Part shown: positions 34,041-42,790 of the stretch, piece after piece
How positions within the stretch are numbered: position 1 is the first letter of the stretch
How the letters are laid out: each line of letters begins with the position of its first letter
Program-made: the position numbers and the translations under genes
Assembly (NCBI GenBank): GCA_030456445.1
Contig: JAKDNM010000007.1
Location: 1-60,516 of the forward strand
Direction: 5' to 3'
DNA length: 60,516 bases
Source of the DNA: Hyphomicrobiales bacterium
Lineage (GTDB): Bacteria > Pseudomonadota > Alphaproteobacteria > Rhizobiales > Rhizobiaceae
Notes under the pieces: model-generated
Database searches by the model: none
Seen by the model: only the letters and a program-made list of their open reading frames with translations
What the model was told of the DNA's origin: nothing

Positions 34041-35258
34041 ATGTCCGTCGAAGACAAGTTCAGAAAACTGGGCGTCGAAAACGCACCCGGGCAGCAGGTG
34101 CGCCAAGAGGCTGCCGGGATAGAGAGCCTGCTTCGCGGCGAGAAGCTGGAAGGACGCGCGGTCGATTTCTCGCATGGCGACGTCGACGCACACGAGCCGA
34201 CGCCCGGGTCGTTCCGGCTCTTCTCCGATGCAGTCGATCTCGGCGGCGCTCAGGCCTACACCGAATATCGCGGCGCCCGCGCCATACGCGAACGGGTCGC
34301 CGAACGTCTCGCCGCCTTCACGAGCGCGCCCGTCGACGCTGCGGAAGGCCTGATTATCAGCCCGGGCACGCAGGGCGCCCTGTTCCTTGCCGTGGCGTCC
34401 ACGGTGGCGAGCGGAGACAAGGTCGCGATCATGCAGCCCGATTACTTCGCCAACCGGAAGCTGGTGGAGTTCTTCGAAGGGGAGATGGTTCCCGTTCGGC
34501 TGGACTATGTCAACGCCGACGAATGCCGGGCTGGCATCGATCTGTCCGGCCTGGAAGAGGCTTTCCGGGCCGGAACGAATGTCTTCGTCTTCTCCAATCC
34601 GAACAACCCCGCCGGTGTCGTCTATTCCGCCGATGAGATCCGTTCCATCGCGGAGCTGGCCGACAGGTACGGCGTTACCGTGATCGTCGACCAGCTCTAC
34701 TCGCGCCTGCGCTATTGCGGCGTCCGCTACACGCATCTACGCGCGCAAGCGGTGGATGCGGAGAATGTGGTGACCATCATGGGGCCATCGAAGACCGAAT
34801 CTCTTTCCGGCTACCGCCTGGGCGTGGCTTTCGGCTCGAAGGCCGTCATTGCGCGGATGGAGAAGCTGCAGGCGATTGTCAGCCTGCGTGCGGCCGGTTA
34901 CGCGCAGGCTGTCCTGAGGAGTTGGTTCGACGAGCCGGAAGGCTGGATGGAGGACCGTATCCGGCAGCACGAGGCCATCCGCGACGACATACTGGCCGTG
35001 CTGAACGGGATCGAGGACGCCTTCGTGCGGGCGCCCCAGGCGGGAAGCTATCTGTTCCCCAGGCTTCCGCGCCTGTCGGTATCGCATGCCGATTTCGTCA
35101 AGATCCTGCGCCTTCAGGCTGCCGTGGTCGTTACGCCAGGATCCGAGTTCAGCCCTCATTCCAGCGACTGTGTGCGGTTGAACTTCTCGCAGGACCGCAC
35201 GGCGGCGGTCGATGCGGTGAAACGCATGGCCGTTCTCATCGAGCGATATCGGGCATGA
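34041..35258 (+). CDS. PLP-dependent aminotransferase, class I/II
   Basis: This 405-residue fold-type I aminotransferase has YTEYRGARAIRERVAERL, PGTQGALFLAV, FSNPNNPAGVVY and VIVDQLYSRLRY. GPSKTESLSGYRLG has the PLP lysine near residue 250, and VVVTPGSEFSPH and VRLNFSQ lie toward the C-terminus. It transfers an amino group between an amino acid and a 2-oxo acid; the substrate is not evident. Start MSVEDKF at 34041 has GAGAGCCAGG upstream, whereas the open frame to 33984 does not. Its regulator is a truncated relic upstream. Confidence 0.88.
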   Translation: MSVEDKFRKLGVENAPGQQVRQEAAGIESLLRGEKLEGRAVDFSHGDVDAHEPTPGSFRLFSDAVDLGGAQAYTEYRGARAIRERVAERLAAFTSAPVDAAEGLIISPGTQGALFLAVASTVASGDKVAIMQPDYFANRKLVEFFEGEMVPVRLDYVNADECRAGIDLSGLEEAFRAGTNVFVFSNPNNPAGVVYSADEIRSIAELADRYGVTVIVDQLYSRLRYCGVRYTHLRAQAVDAENVVTIMGPSKTESLSGYRLGVAFGSKAVIARMEKLQAIVSLRAAGYAQAVLRSWFDEPEGWMEDRIRQHEAIRDDILAVLNGIEDAFVRAPQAGSYLFPRLPRLSVSHADFVKILRLQAAVVVTPGSEFSPHSSDCVRLNFSQDRTAAVDAVKRMAVLIERYRA

Positions 35259-35470
35259 GAAGCGGCAAGATGGTGGGACGAGAAGACCGGTTGCCTTTGC
35301 ATTGAAGTGCTGTTTCGGGGCTGTGCCGTCGCTCCCCGCGCTTTGCGTGCGCCTCGCAACATTAGAGGGTGCTTCACTCATTCCAGCCTCCTCTCGTGAC
35401 CATGGCCTGAAGCGCCATGATCGGATTGAAGGGGCGGGAATGAAGTCAGTTCCAGGCCGGCACGAAGGAG

Positions 35471-35501
35471 TTGACCTGACACTTACTAATTATATAGTAA
35501 G
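35471..35501 (+). promoter_or_regulatory. Promoter with TTACT-N8-AGTAA operator (site 1)
   Basis: TTGACC (35471-35476), a 16-bp spacer and TATAGT (35493-35498) form a sigma70-type promoter. The palindrome TTACT-AATTATAT-AGTAA at 35483-35500 lies over the spacer and -10, the position for repression. The same palindrome recurs at three other promoters of this region. Confidence 0.68.
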
Positions 35502-35513
35502 CATATTACGCAC

Positions 35514-36278
35514 ATGGCTCTCAACCGTCGTGCCGACGGCCTTAAATCAGGAATGCCCGCGCCGATGCCCTACTCCACGCTTGCCGTCCGCCAAGAGAAT
35601 GCTGTCGCCATAATCGGTCTGCGTCGTCCGGCGCGACGTAACGCCCTTAATCGTGAGGCGCTGGGAGATCTCGAAAGCGTGCTGACGGCGCTGAGGGATG
35701 ACGAGTCGGTCAAGGCGGTGATCCTCACAGGGGATGAGACGGCCTTTTGCAGCGGGCAGGATATCAAGGAACCCGAACCGCCGGACTATCTCGACGCCTT
35801 CAACAGCGTCATGACGCAGATCGAGAATTTTCCCAAGCCGACCGTTGCCGCGATTGCCGGCTGGTGCATCGCCGGCGGGCTTGAAATGGCGATCTGCTGC
35901 GATCAGCGTGTCGCCGTGTCGGAGGCCAAGATCGGTGATTTCCACGTGCGGATCAATTCGATAGGCGGGGGCGGCGCGACCGCGCGCCTGCCGCGCCTCA
36001 TCGGCATGGCGAAGGCAAAGCGGTTGATCTACACGGGCGAGATCGTGGACGGCGAAACCGCGCTGGCGCTCGGCCTTGTCGACTGGGTCTGCCAATCGGG
36101 AGAACAGGTGACGATTGCCAGCGCGCTGGCAGAAAAGATGGTGCCGTCGGATCCGCGCACTTTCAGTTACGCCAAGCGCTCGATGCACGAATGTATCGAG
36201 ATGCCGATTGCCGAGGCCGTCGATCGTTCGGTCGCGCTGCAGCGCGAGTTGCAGGCGCGGATTAACGCGGCGCACTGA
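35514..36278 (+). CDS. Enoyl-CoA hydratase/isomerase family protein (crotonase)
   Basis: This crotonase of up to 254 residues has LRRPARRNALNREALGDLES, ILTGDETAFCSGQDIKE (first oxyanion-hole segment), and AAIAGWCIAGGLEMAICCD (second). The Glu pair of enoyl-CoA hydratase is not clear: INSIGGGGATARLPRLIG replaces the usual E-rich loop, so isomerase, hydrolase or lyase chemistry is possible. In-frame ATGs at 35514, 35553 and 35565 are all possible; the last gives the usual family N-terminus. It is driven by the operator-bearing promoter just upstream. Confidence 0.88.
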   Translation: MALNRRADGLKSGMPAPMPYSTLAVRQENAVAIIGLRRPARRNALNREALGDLESVLTALRDDESVKAVILTGDETAFCSGQDIKEPEPPDYLDAFNSVMTQIENFPKPTVAAIAGWCIAGGLEMAICCDQRVAVSEAKIGDFHVRINSIGGGGATARLPRLIGMAKAKRLIYTGEIVDGETALALGLVDWVCQSGEQVTIASALAEKMVPSDPRTFSYAKRSMHECIEMPIAEAVDRSVALQRELQARINAAH

Positions 36279-36301
36279 CCGCCGCCGGCCGACATGGGCT
36301 C

Positions 36302-36442
36302 AGAGACCGTTTGAAAATGCGTGAGGCCGGGCTGGAAACGGCGTTCGGCTGTGCTCCGATGCTCACCTACTTGAAGTACGCTCCGCTTCGGTGCTCGCCA
36401 AACACCGTTTTCGCCTCGGCCTGACGAATTTCAAACGGTCTC
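36302..36442. repeat. 141-bp long palindromic repeat (rhizobial intergenic type)
   Basis: AGAGACCGTTTGAAA at 36302-36316 is matched by TTTCAAACGGTCTCT at 36428-36442. The inside continues as an imperfect palindrome (GGCCGGGCTGGAAACGGCGTT against AACACCGTTTTCGCCTCGGCC). The whole can fold into one long hairpin. It fills the gap between two convergent genes and touches the stop codon of the right-hand one, so it can act as a bidirectional terminator. Its look is that of a dispersed rhizobial repeat. Confidence 0.75.
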
Positions 36443-37648
36443 TCACCGCACCCCGATCTCGCGGCCGGCTTCAGCAAACGCGCCCAAGGCTGTATCGACG
36501 TCCTTTTCGGAAAGCGCGGCCGATAGCTGTACGCGGATACGAGCCTGGCCTTGCGGCACCACCGGATAAAAGAAGCCGGCGACATAGACGCCGCGGCGGT
36601 CAAGCGCGGCGGCCATGCCCTGCGCGCGCCGGGCGTCGTTCAGCATGATCGGCACGATCGGTGTTTCGCCCGGTAGCAATTCGAAACCGGCCGCCGTCAT
36701 GCCTGAGCGGAATCGTCCGACCAACTCCCCCAAATGGGCACGGCGATCGTCCGCCGTCTCGGCGATGTCGATCGCCTTCAGGGAACCGGCGGCCAGCGCA
36801 GGCGCCAGGGCGTTGGAGAACAAGTAAGGTCGAGCGCGTTGGCGCAGCAGGTCGATGATGGGTTGCGGACCGGCAATGAAGCCGCCCATTCCGCCGCCGA
36901 GCGTCTTGCCAAGCGTGCCGGTGACGATCTGTACCCTGTTTCCGACACCCGTCAGCGCGGGTGTGCCTCCGCCGCGCGCGCCGAGATGGCCGTGCGCATG
37001 GGCGTCATCCACCATGACCAGCGCGTCGTAGCGTTCGGCGAGATGACAGATTTCTTGCAGTTTCGCGGTATAGCCGTCCATGGAGAAGACGCCGTCGGTC
37101 ACGATCAGCACGAAGCGGGCGCCGTCGCCTCTGGCCTTCTTCAACTGGTCCTCAAGCTCGGTCATGTCGGAGTTGGCGAAACGGTAGCGCCGGGCTTTGG
37201 CAAGCCGGATACCGTCTATGATGGAGGCATGGTTGAGCGCGTCGGAAACGATCGCGTCTTCGGGGCCCATAAGGGGTTCGAATACGCCGCCATTGGCATC
37301 GAAGGCGGCAGCGAACAAAATGGCGTCGTCCCGCCCCAGCCATCCGGCAATGCGCTCCTCCAATTGCCTGTGCAAAGACTGTGTGCCGCAAATGAAGCGG
37401 ACGGAGGCCATGCCGAAACCGAAATCGCCGAGCGCCTGGCGCGCGGCGGCGATGATTTGCGGGTCATTGGCCAGACCCAGGTAATTGTTCGAGCACATGT
37501 TGATCATCTCACGCCTGCCGCCGTGGGCATCGCGAATGGTGAAATGCCCGTCCTGTGGCGTGGTTATGATGCGTTCGCTCTTGCGAAGGCCGGCGGCGTC
37601 GATCTCGGCCAGAACATTGTCGAGGTGTGAAAGGAATGCGCTTGTCAT
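36443..37648 (-). CDS. Alpha-oxoamine synthase family protein (glycine C-acetyltransferase/KBL-like)
   Basis: This 401-residue PLP enzyme is close to 2-amino-3-ketobutyrate CoA ligase. It has MCSNNYLGLANDPQIIAAAR, FGFGMASVRFICGTQSLHRQ, DALNHASIIDGIRLAKA, VMVDDAHAHGHLG and IVTGTLGKTLGGGMGGFIAG with the PLP lysine near 247. KBL cleaves 2-amino-3-oxobutyrate with CoA to glycine and acetyl-CoA; biosynthetic relatives run the reverse with other acyl-CoAs. It is the last gene of a four-gene operon with a crotonase, a thioesterase and an M20 hydrolase, so it may cleave a longer 2-amino-3-oxo acid (inference). Start 37648 has GGAGAG upstream. Confidence 0.87.
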   Translation of the reverse strand: MTSAFLSHLDNVLAEIDAAGLRKSERIITTPQDGHFTIRDAHGGRREMINMCSNNYLGLANDPQIIAAARQALGDFGFGMASVRFICGTQSLHRQLEERIAGWLGRDDAILFAAAFDANGGVFEPLMGPEDAIVSDALNHASIIDGIRLAKARRYRFANSDMTELEDQLKKARGDGARFVLIVTDGVFSMDGYTAKLQEICHLAERYDALVMVDDAHAHGHLGARGGGTPALTGVGNRVQIVTGTLGKTLGGGMGGFIAGPQPIIDLLRQRARPYLFSNALAPALAAGSLKAIDIAETADDRRAHLGELVGRFRSGMTAAGFELLPGETPIVPIMLNDARRAQGMAAALDRRGVYVAGFFYPVVPQGQARIRVQLSAALSEKDVDTALGAFAEAGREIGVR

Positions 37649-37697
37649 GAGCTCTCCGGGATAAACGGATTGTCGGTAAATGGTGTCGCCAGGCTGG

Positions 37698-38855
37698 TCA
37701 GGGACACTCCGAGGCGGCGAGTTGCACGATGAACTCATGGCTGGCCTGAAGCTGTTCGCGCTCGATCGCTTCGTCTGCCTTGTGGGCAACCGCGATCGAG
37801 CCCGGGCCGCAGATCACCGTCGGTACGCCGAGGTCGCGACTGAACGCACCTGCCTCGGTGCCGTAGGCGACCTTGCTGTCATCGACCCGACCGAGGATGC
37901 GCTTCACCCGCAGGACCTCGGGATGGTGCGGATCGATTTCGTGGGCGGGGTAATCGTACAGCGGCTCGAAACTTATACCGCTATCGGCCACGATCGCCTT
38001 CATGCGCGGCTCGAGCATGTCCTTCGCATAGCGCTCGATGCGCGCGAAAATAGCATCCTGGCTGACCGCGATCAGATTGCGGTATTCGAACACGAAGCTG
38101 CAGGTGTGCGGCACCATATTTATGGCCGAGCCCCCCTCGATCAACCCAGTCGAGATCGTAGAATGCGAAACATCGAAGGCAGTGTCGATCGGCCCCGTTG
38201 CCAGATCTGCCGAGAGGCGGCGGATCTCGGTGATGAGTTCTGCGGCATATTCGATGGCGTTAACGGCCCGGGGCGCCAGACTGGAATGGCCGCTGCTGCC
38301 GGTAACCCGACAGCGATAGCTGCGCCCGCCCTTATGTCCGATCACGATCCCCATCATGGTCGGCTCCCCCACCACGCAGAAGCCGGGCTTCGCGCCGCGT
38401 CGTCTCAATTCCGCGGTGAGACCGCGAACGCCGAGATGGCCGATCTCCTCGTCATAGGAAAAGGCGATATGAACCGGACGCCGCGATCCCCCGGCAATGA
38501 TATCGGGCACGGCGGCGAGGACACAGGCGAGGAAGCCCTTCATGTCCGCCGTTCCGCGGCCGTAGAGACGGCCTTCGCGCTCGCTTAGCGTGAAGGGGTC
38601 GGTCGTCCAGTCCTGGCCGTCGACGGGAACACAATCCGTGTGGCCGGACAGGATCAGCCCTCCCGGTCCCGCGGCGCCAATGGCTGCCCAAAGATTGGCC
38701 TTCTGGCGGTCGGCGCTGAAAATGAGCTCACTTTCGACACCAAGACCGGCGAGATAGGAGCGGACGAAATCTATGAGGCGGAGATTGGATTTAGAGCTCG
38801 TCGTATCGATCGCGACAAGCGATGCCAGTATCTCTTCAATCGCTGAGTTCGACAA
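37698..38855 (-). CDS. M20 family amidohydrolase (acetylornithine deacetylase/ArgE-like)
   Basis: This 385-residue M20 metallohydrolase shows zinc ligands H72 (LSGHTDCVP), D104 (GRGTADMKG) and acidic E136/E137 (FSYDEEIG). GHKGGRSYRCRVTGSSGHSS starts the lid domain and the terminal VICGPGSIAVAHKADE the last ligand region. It hydrolyses N-acyl amino acids or related amides; true ArgE activity is unlikely in this catabolic operon. The apparent start is TTG at 38855, 18 bp after the thioesterase stop. Confidence 0.86.
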   Translation of the reverse strand: MSNSAIEEILASLVAIDTTSSKSNLRLIDFVRSYLAGLGVESELIFSADRQKANLWAAIGAAGPGGLILSGHTDCVPVDGQDWTTDPFTLSEREGRLYGRGTADMKGFLACVLAAVPDIIAGGSRRPVHIAFSYDEEIGHLGVRGLTAELRRRGAKPGFCVVGEPTMMGIVIGHKGGRSYRCRVTGSSGHSSLAPRAVNAIEYAAELITEIRRLSADLATGPIDTAFDVSHSTISTGLIEGGSAINMVPHTCSFVFEYRNLIAVSQDAIFARIERYAKDMLEPRMKAIVADSGISFEPLYDYPAHEIDPHHPEVLRVKRILGRVDDSKVAYGTEAGAFSRDLGVPTVICGPGSIAVAHKADEAIEREQLQASHEFIVQLAASECP

Positions 38856-38873
38856 TTCAGGTTCCAGAGCCGA

Positions 38874-39332
38874 TCACGCCGGCGGATCGAGCTTCTCCAT
38901 GTCCATGATCCTGCGCCGCCATTCGGCCGGAACCTCCGACGCCTTCCCGGTCTGCGCATCGACGTGAACCTGGACGCCCGTACCCTGCGCGATTATCGCG
39001 CCATCGCTCTGGCGCACGAGAGTGAAAGCCCAGCCGGCACTGCTGCGCCTGATCCACGGAATCTTGAGGCGGACATCGATGATATCGCCGAAATAGCCCG
39101 GTGTACGATAGGCGACGGTTATCTCCGCGAGCACCCAATGTTTCAGGTCGCGCGGTATTTCCATTCCAAGGATCGTTGAATAATAACGCACGCGTGCCTG
39201 CTCCACATAGAGCAGGATCGCTGCGTGATTGAGATGGCCCGAGGCGTCGAGATCGGAGAAACGAAGCTCGATGGCGGTGTCGGGAAAATAGAAGGTCTCG
39301 GCCGGCACGACCGCCTTTTCCTGCATGCTCAT
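38874..39332 (-). CDS. Acyl-CoA thioesterase, 4HBT (hotdog) family
   Basis: This 152-residue hotdog protein has LRFSDLDASGHLNHAAILLY, the typical 4HBT active-site segment with D, H and N. VEQARVRYYS and the strand pattern of YbgC-type thioesterases follow. It hydrolyses acyl-CoA esters in the cytoplasm. The ATG at 39332 overlaps the stop of the upstream crotonase (ATGA); an ATG two codons in is an alternative. Confidence 0.85.
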   Translation of the reverse strand: MSMQEKAVVPAETFYFPDTAIELRFSDLDASGHLNHAAILLYVEQARVRYYSTILGMEIPRDLKHWVLAEITVAYRTPGYFGDIIDVRLKIPWIRRSSAGWAFTLVRQSDGAIIAQGTGVQVHVDAQTGKASEVPAEWRRRIMDMEKLDPPA

Positions 39333-40153
39333 GCCAGCTTCGCGGGCTTCTTGGGTCCGCCGCTCTTGCGCCGCGCGCGTTCGGTTTCGGCCTCCTGCGT
39401 GAAATGCGAGAAGACGTGCGCCATGAAATGATATTCGTAGGCGTTGCGCTGGCCCATCATGTCGAGCGTCCTGTTGATGGAAGCTTTGGTGAGTTCCAGG
39501 GAGATCGGCGGCTGCGACGCGATCTTCAATGCAAGATCGCGGACTTCGCGGTCGAGGTCGGCACGAGGCACCACGCGATTGACGAAGCCGAGCTCCATGG
39601 CGCGTCGCGCATCGATGATCTCGCCTGTGAAGAGGAATTCCTTGGCGCGCCTCGCGCCGATTTCCCAAACCTCGAAGAGGATTTCACCGACGGCGGCGTA
39701 GCGGGCCAGAACCGGCATGCCGAACTTGGCGTCCTCCGACGCCACGACCAGGTCGCACATGGCGGCCGTCATCATGCCGGCCGCGATGCAGTGGCCGTGG
39801 ACCTGGGCGATGGTCGGTTTGCGGGTATCCCGGATCGCCAGCGATTTCTCGAGATACATGCTCCGCTCGGTATGGAGGCGGGCTTCCGGCGTATTGTATA
39901 GCGCAAGAACCTCCGGATCATGATCGACCTGCGACACGTCATGACCCGACGAGAAGGATGGACCTTCGCCGCTGATCACGATCACACGGACATCCGGGTC
40001 GGCGTCGGCCTCGGTGACGGCGTCATGCAACTGGCTGATGACGGCGAGGTTCTTGGCATTGTGCTTCTGTGGCCGATTGAGGCTGATCCGCGCGATCGGC
40101 CCGTCACGCCATGCCTTCACCAATTCCTCATGACCGGAAACCGCTACCACCAT
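39329..40153 (-). CDS. Enoyl-CoA hydratase/isomerase family protein (crotonase)
   Basis: This 274-residue crotonase has ISLNRPQKHNAKNL, VISGEGPSFSSGHDVSQVDH and IAQVHGHCIAAGMMTAAMCD. The active-site loop FGMPVLARYAAVGEILFEVW lacks the usual second Glu pattern. It is the first gene of the operon 40153-36443, directly behind the operator-bearing promoter at 40182-40212. The substrate is unknown; the operon mix suggests degradation of a nitrogen-containing acyl-CoA. Confidence 0.88.
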   Translation of the reverse strand: MVVAVSGHEELVKAWRDGPIARISLNRPQKHNAKNLAVISQLHDAVTEADADPDVRVIVISGEGPSFSSGHDVSQVDHDPEVLALYNTPEARLHTERSMYLEKSLAIRDTRKPTIAQVHGHCIAAGMMTAAMCDLVVASEDAKFGMPVLARYAAVGEILFEVWEIGARRAKEFLFTGEIIDARRAMELGFVNRVVPRADLDREVRDLALKIASQPPISLELTKASINRTLDMMGQRNAYEYHFMAHVFSHFTQEAETERARRKSGGPKKPAKLA

Positions 40154-40181
40154 GAAAAAACCCTCTATGCTTCGATGTATT

Positions 40182-40212
40182 TTACTATACCATCAGTAAG
40201 TGAGAGGGTCAA
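40182..40212 (-). promoter_or_regulatory. Promoter with TTACT-N8-AGTAA operator (site 2, divergent region)
   Basis: On the minus strand TTGACC (40212-40207), a 17-bp spacer and TATAGT (40189-40184) drive the crotonase operon. The palindrome TTACT-N8-AGTAA at 40182-40199 covers the -10 and the adjoining spacer. The gap is only 74 bp between the divergent starts, so one bound repressor would also block the plus-strand SDR gene. Confidence 0.7.
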
Positions 40213-40227
40213 TCCAGGAGAGAATAT

Positions 40228-40995
40228 ATGCCGGAAAGAATCGAGAGCATGAGCGCGCGGGTGGCGCTCGTGACGGGCGCCGGCCAAGGCATCGGCGCGG
40301 CCAGCGCACGCAAGCTGGCTGCGGCCGGCGCGCATGTGGTGGTGACGGATATCCAGGAGGAACGGGCGCGTGCCGTGGCAGAGGAGATCGTCGCAGCCGG
40401 ACAATCGGCCGAAGGCTGCCGGCTCGACGTGACGGAGGCGGGCGACGTTACCGCGCGGGCTGACGAAATCATGCGACGGCATGGCCGGATCGACGTTCTT
40501 GTAAATAATGCCGGGCTGTTGCGCACCTCTGCCGTGGGCGACATTCCCGAGCCGGAGTGGGACGCCGTGCTGGCTGTGAATCTAAAGGGAACTTTCCTTT
40601 GTTCACAAGCGGTTGCACGGCATATGCGTGACGCCAGGCGCGGCAGTATCGTCAATATTGCGTCCCTCGCGGGCAAGGCGACGAGCACGCTTGGCGGGGC
40701 TCATTACACCGCGGCGAAAGCCGGTGTGCTCGGTTTGAGCAGGCATCTCGCGCGTGAGCTGGCGCCGTTCACCATCAACGTAAACGCGGTCTGTCCGGGC
40801 ATCGTAGACACGCCGATGGTGGAGTCGAACATGACCGCAGCACGCCGCAAGGCGGTGCTGCGGTCCATCCCGTTCGGCCGCTTCGCCGATCCTGCGGAGA
40901 TCGGCGATCTGGTGCTGTTCCTGTCGTCCGACGCATCGCGGTACATCACTGGCGCGTCGATCGATATCCATGGCGGCGAGATGATCATTCAATAG
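40228..40995 (+). CDS. Short-chain dehydrogenase/reductase
   Basis: This 255-residue classical SDR has cofactor motif VTGAGQGIGAAS, DVT and NNAG. It also has catalytic Ser (NIASLAG) and Tyr-Lys (YTAAK), and PGIVDTPM. TDIQEE at the end of strand 2 (Asp) favours NAD(H). AGGAGAG precedes the ATG by 7 bases. It likely oxidises a hydroxy- or hydroxyacyl-CoA intermediate of the pathway encoded around it. It shares the operator at 40182-40199. Confidence 0.9.
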   Translation: MPERIESMSARVALVTGAGQGIGAASARKLAAAGAHVVVTDIQEERARAVAEEIVAAGQSAEGCRLDVTEAGDVTARADEIMRRHGRIDVLVNNAGLLRTSAVGDIPEPEWDAVLAVNLKGTFLCSQAVARHMRDARRGSIVNIASLAGKATSTLGGAHYTAAKAGVLGLSRHLARELAPFTINVNAVCPGIVDTPMVESNMTAARRKAVLRSIPFGRFADPAEIGDLVLFLSSDASRYITGASIDIHGGEMIIQ

Positions 40996-41019
40996 GTTCC
41001 GATGTCGATGACAAAACCA

Positions 41020-41066
41020 TTGACATCGGCCTCACGATTGATCAAGATTTACCAACTAACGAGTTA
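41020..41066 (+). promoter_or_regulatory. Promoter with variant operator TTACC-N8-AGTTA (site 3)
   Basis: TTGACA at 41020-41025 is followed after 17 bp by a weak -10 (CAAGAT, 41043-41048). The palindrome TTACC-AACTAACG-AGTTA at 41049-41066 follows directly, over the expected transcription start. It differs from the other three sites in one base of each half. It lies upstream of the monooxygenase gene. Confidence 0.55.
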
Positions 41067-41190
41067 ATAACCTGAGGGGCGCCGACCGACTACCCGGCCT
41101 TGCTGCATGGGATCGGAACCGGCGCGAGGCGCGGTGCCTTGAGGCAGGCGGCGACGTCCCTTCACGACACTCATTCGGAGGATCGGCTCT

Positions 41191-42345
41191 ATGAAATTCG
41201 GCTTTCTCTCGGAGGGAGATCCTCGCGTCGGCCAAACCTACTCTCAAAGATATTGGGATCTGGTCGATCAGGTGATTCTTGCTGACAAGATGGGTTTCGA
41301 CGTGTTCGGCACGTCCGAGCAGCATTTCGCGCTCGGCATCGCTTCCATCTCGGCGCCGGAATGCCTCTACCCTTATCTGTTCGCGAAAACCGAGCGGATC
41401 AGGTTCCGGCACGCGGTGGCCCTCACGCCGTATCTGATCAACCATCCGCTGCGTATCGCCGAACGCGTCGCCACCCAGGACATTCTCTCGCGGGGGCGAA
41501 TGGAGTTGGGCACTGGCCGCGGCAATACGATGCTCACCCTGCGTGGCTTCGGCGTCGACATCGAGACGACCCGCGACCAGTGGGAAGAGGCCGTCGACCT
41601 GATCCGGGCGGCCTTCACCCAGGATCCGTTCACCTATCAGGGCAAGTTTTTCCAGGTGCCGCCGCGCAGCCTGGTCCCGAAGCCTCTGCAATATCCGCAT
41701 CCGCCGATGTTCGTCGCTTCCACCGGGCCGGACTCGCTGCGCCGGGCCGCGCAAAAGGGCCTTGGCGTGATCACCAGCGCGGTTGAACGCGGCTGGAGCT
41801 ATGTCGAGGACGCTATCGCCGTCTACAAGAAGGAGATTGCGGAGGCCGAGGCGTCGGGCATGCATGTTAACAACACGATCGCCGTCAACACCACGGCGCA
41901 TTGCGCGCCGACCGTACAGCAGGCCATCGACGAAGCCGGCCCGACCATCGTTCACGAGCGCAAACTGGCGGGTGACGCCTTCGCGCGCCTGTCGACCCTG
42001 TCGCCGGATTACGCTTATTTGAAGAAGATTGTCGACGTCGGCGACAACCTTGGCGACCTTGACTATCTGCGCAAGGATTCCGGGTCGATCATCATCGGTG
42101 ATCCCGACAATTTCGTCGAGAACATCCAGCGTTTCGCCGACCTTGGCGCGGACGAGGTGTGGTTCCGCCTCGACTCTCTGCCCCATGAGTTGATCTGCCA
42201 GTCGATCGAACTGATCGGCCGCTACGTGATTCCCCAATTCAAGGATCAGCGCCAGATCGTGCAGCACCCCGAAATCATGCGCAGGAAGCTGCGGGAGAAG
42301 CGTGCCGAAATACAACAGCAGGAAACGGCAAAAGCAGTCCAATAG
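41191..42345 (+). CDS. LLM-class flavin-dependent monooxygenase (luciferase-like)
   Basis: This 384-residue bacterial-luciferase-family protein starts MKFGFLSEGDP. It has DKMGFDVFGTSEQHFA, the strand GRMELGTGRGN, and PLQYPHPPMFVASTGPDSL. Such enzymes use reduced FMN delivered by a separate reductase to insert oxygen (hydroxylation, Baeyer-Villiger or C-N/C-S cleavage). A flavin reductase with the same type of operator is at 51451. It leads a long plus-strand operon (VOC, crotonase, TctCBA, ligase). GGAGGATC precedes the start. Confidence 0.9.
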   Translation: MKFGFLSEGDPRVGQTYSQRYWDLVDQVILADKMGFDVFGTSEQHFALGIASISAPECLYPYLFAKTERIRFRHAVALTPYLINHPLRIAERVATQDILSRGRMELGTGRGNTMLTLRGFGVDIETTRDQWEEAVDLIRAAFTQDPFTYQGKFFQVPPRSLVPKPLQYPHPPMFVASTGPDSLRRAAQKGLGVITSAVERGWSYVEDAIAVYKKEIAEAEASGMHVNNTIAVNTTAHCAPTVQQAIDEAGPTIVHERKLAGDAFARLSTLSPDYAYLKKIVDVGDNLGDLDYLRKDSGSIIIGDPDNFVENIQRFADLGADEVWFRLDSLPHELICQSIELIGRYVIPQFKDQRQIVQHPEIMRRKLREKRAEIQQQETAKAVQ

Positions 42346-42355
42346 GGTGGATGGC

Positions 42356-42790
42356 ATGGAAGTCCTCGGGATCGGTACCATCAATCTCGCCGTAGAAGAC
42401 GCGCAAGCCGTCGGCGACCGGTTCCGCAGGCTCGGCCTGCCGCCGATCACCGACAGCCTGGTTCGCCTGGAGGAGCGCCCCGCCCAAATCCGATATCATA
42501 CGGTGCCGGTCGGGGGTTCTTCGCTATCGCTGGTCGAGCCTTCGGACGAAACGAGTCCCATCGCGCGCTACCTCGGCAAGCATGGCGAGGGAATATTCTC
42601 GATCTCTCTTATCGTTTCGGATCTCGCCGGATTGATGGAGGTGTGGAAGCGCGAAGGCGTGGATTGGGTACTGGAAAATCCGTTGCCTTTCGCGTCTGCC
42701 GAGGGCCGCGCCCATAGCGGTAAATGCAACTGGACCAAGCCGAAGAGTACGCATGGGATCCTCTTCGAAGTTATCGAGAGGAACGAATGA
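42356..42790 (+). CDS. VOC family protein (glyoxalase/methylmalonyl-CoA epimerase-like)
   Basis: This 144-residue vicinal-oxygen-chelate protein has two beta-alpha-beta repeats: GIGTINLAVEDAQAVGDRFR with RYHTVPVGGSSLSLVEPSD, and GIFSISLIVSDLAGLMEVWK with GILFEVIERNE. E/H metal ligands occur at the usual strand ends. The start at 42356 follows AGGGTGG; the frame is open to 42302 inside the monooxygenase gene. Its stop overlaps the next ATG (ATGA). It could epimerise or rearrange an acyl-CoA intermediate. Confidence 0.8.
   Translation: MEVLGIGTINLAVEDAQAVGDRFRRLGLPPITDSLVRLEERPAQIRYHTVPVGGSSLSLVEPSDETSPIARYLGKHGEGIFSISLIVSDLAGLMEVWKREGVDWVLENPLPFASAEGRAHSGKCNWTKPKSTHGILFEVIERNE

Noticed and set aside
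37648-37700. Fifth TTACT-N8-AGTAA site upstream of the KBL-like gene
   Set aside because: The closest match (TTACC-N8-GTTTA) lacks the right half-site; the gene is the last of an operon and needs no own promoter.
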